Positions 64,000-64,000 of a stretch of 64,000 nucleotides of DNA are shown here, piece by piece. The translations under genes were made by a program, and so were the position numbers. Source of the DNA: Marmoricola endophyticus (lineage in GTDB: Bacteria; Actinomycetota; Actinomycetes; Propionibacteriales; Nocardioidaceae); NCBI RefSeq assembly GCF_014644415.1, contig NZ_BMKQ01000001.1, positions 1,292,861 to 1,356,860 on the forward strand, in the 5' to 3' direction. Under the pieces are notes generated by a model, which saw only the letters and a list, made by a program, of their open reading frames with translations, was not told the origin of the DNA and made no database searches. Every line of letters starts with the position of its first letter. The stretch's first letter is position 1.

Positions 64000-64000
64000 C

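Overview
This window is ordinary, gene-dense chromosome from a high-GC actinobacterium. Gene content and protein style (DUF222 HNH endonuclease, monomeric isocitrate dehydrogenase, SpoIID/LytB protein, mycobacterial-type LpdA and MhuD-like proteins, GC-rich third codon positions, many GTG starts) point to Nocardioidaceae, most likely a Nocardioides relative. I read 57 protein-coding genes, two of them cut by the window edges. I see no tRNA, rRNA, CRISPR array, prophage or insertion sequence. No stretch longer than about 280 bp lacks a gene; the larger gaps hold short palindromes and dispersed repeats.

Layout. 0-5 kb: a truncated sulfotransferase-like gene, a SpoIID/LytB protein, LpdA, and a siderophore-interacting reductase behind an IdeR/DtxR-type box. 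5-12.8 kb: an APC permease, purine nucleoside phosphorylase, an aldo/keto reductase, a crotonase, a SRPBCC/LOG pair, phospho-sugar mutase and a PH-domain membrane protein. 12.85-22.1 kb: a complete glycolate operon (glcB-glcG-glcD-glcE-glcF-permease) with a divergent IclR regulator. 22.1-30.7 kb: deoC, a uridine-kinase-like P-loop protein, a 5'-3' exonuclease, a DUF222 HNH protein, OsmC, adenosine deaminase, MaoC, a nickel/cobalt permease, a small helical protein and a bestrophin. 30.7-40.3 kb: a nucleoside uptake and salvage operon (BMP lipoprotein, ABC ATPase, two permeases, cdd, a cytochrome P450, deoA), an M20 amidohydrolase and a MhuD-like heme oxygenase. 40.5-45.5 kb: mutA-mutB-meaB. 45.6-60.3 kb: a flavin monooxygenase, acetyltransferases, sdhCAB, a 2H phosphoesterase, trpS, an MFS exporter, icd, a DUF1707 protein, mdh and a DUF427 protein. 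60.5-64 kb: ethylmalonyl-CoA mutase, divergent PduO-type cobalamin adenosyltransferase, and a truncated MFS gene.

How the genes fit together. Three metabolic themes dominate. The first is nucleoside scavenging: ABC uptake, cdd, deoA, add, punA, deoC and phospho-sugar mutase. The second is C2/C3 carbon: glycolate to glyoxylate to malate by GlcDEF and GlcB; propionyl-CoA branch by MutAB/MeaB; and an ethylmalonyl-CoA mutase that suggests an ethylmalonyl-CoA pathway whose glyoxylate product GlcB could consume. The third is the TCA cycle: sdhCAB, icd, mdh. The order lpdA, punA, pmmB, add, deoA, cdd, amidohydrolase, sdhC resembles, from memory, the Mycobacterium tuberculosis Rv3303c-Rv3319 neighbourhood with large insertions.

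The most striking sequence-level signal is not a gene. At 22 starts a TANNNT hexamer lies 6-8 nt before the start codon, usually without a Shine-Dalgarno sequence, as expected of leaderless transcripts. Several starts below were chosen with this in mind. I did not find a convincing new defence, toxin or biosynthetic system.
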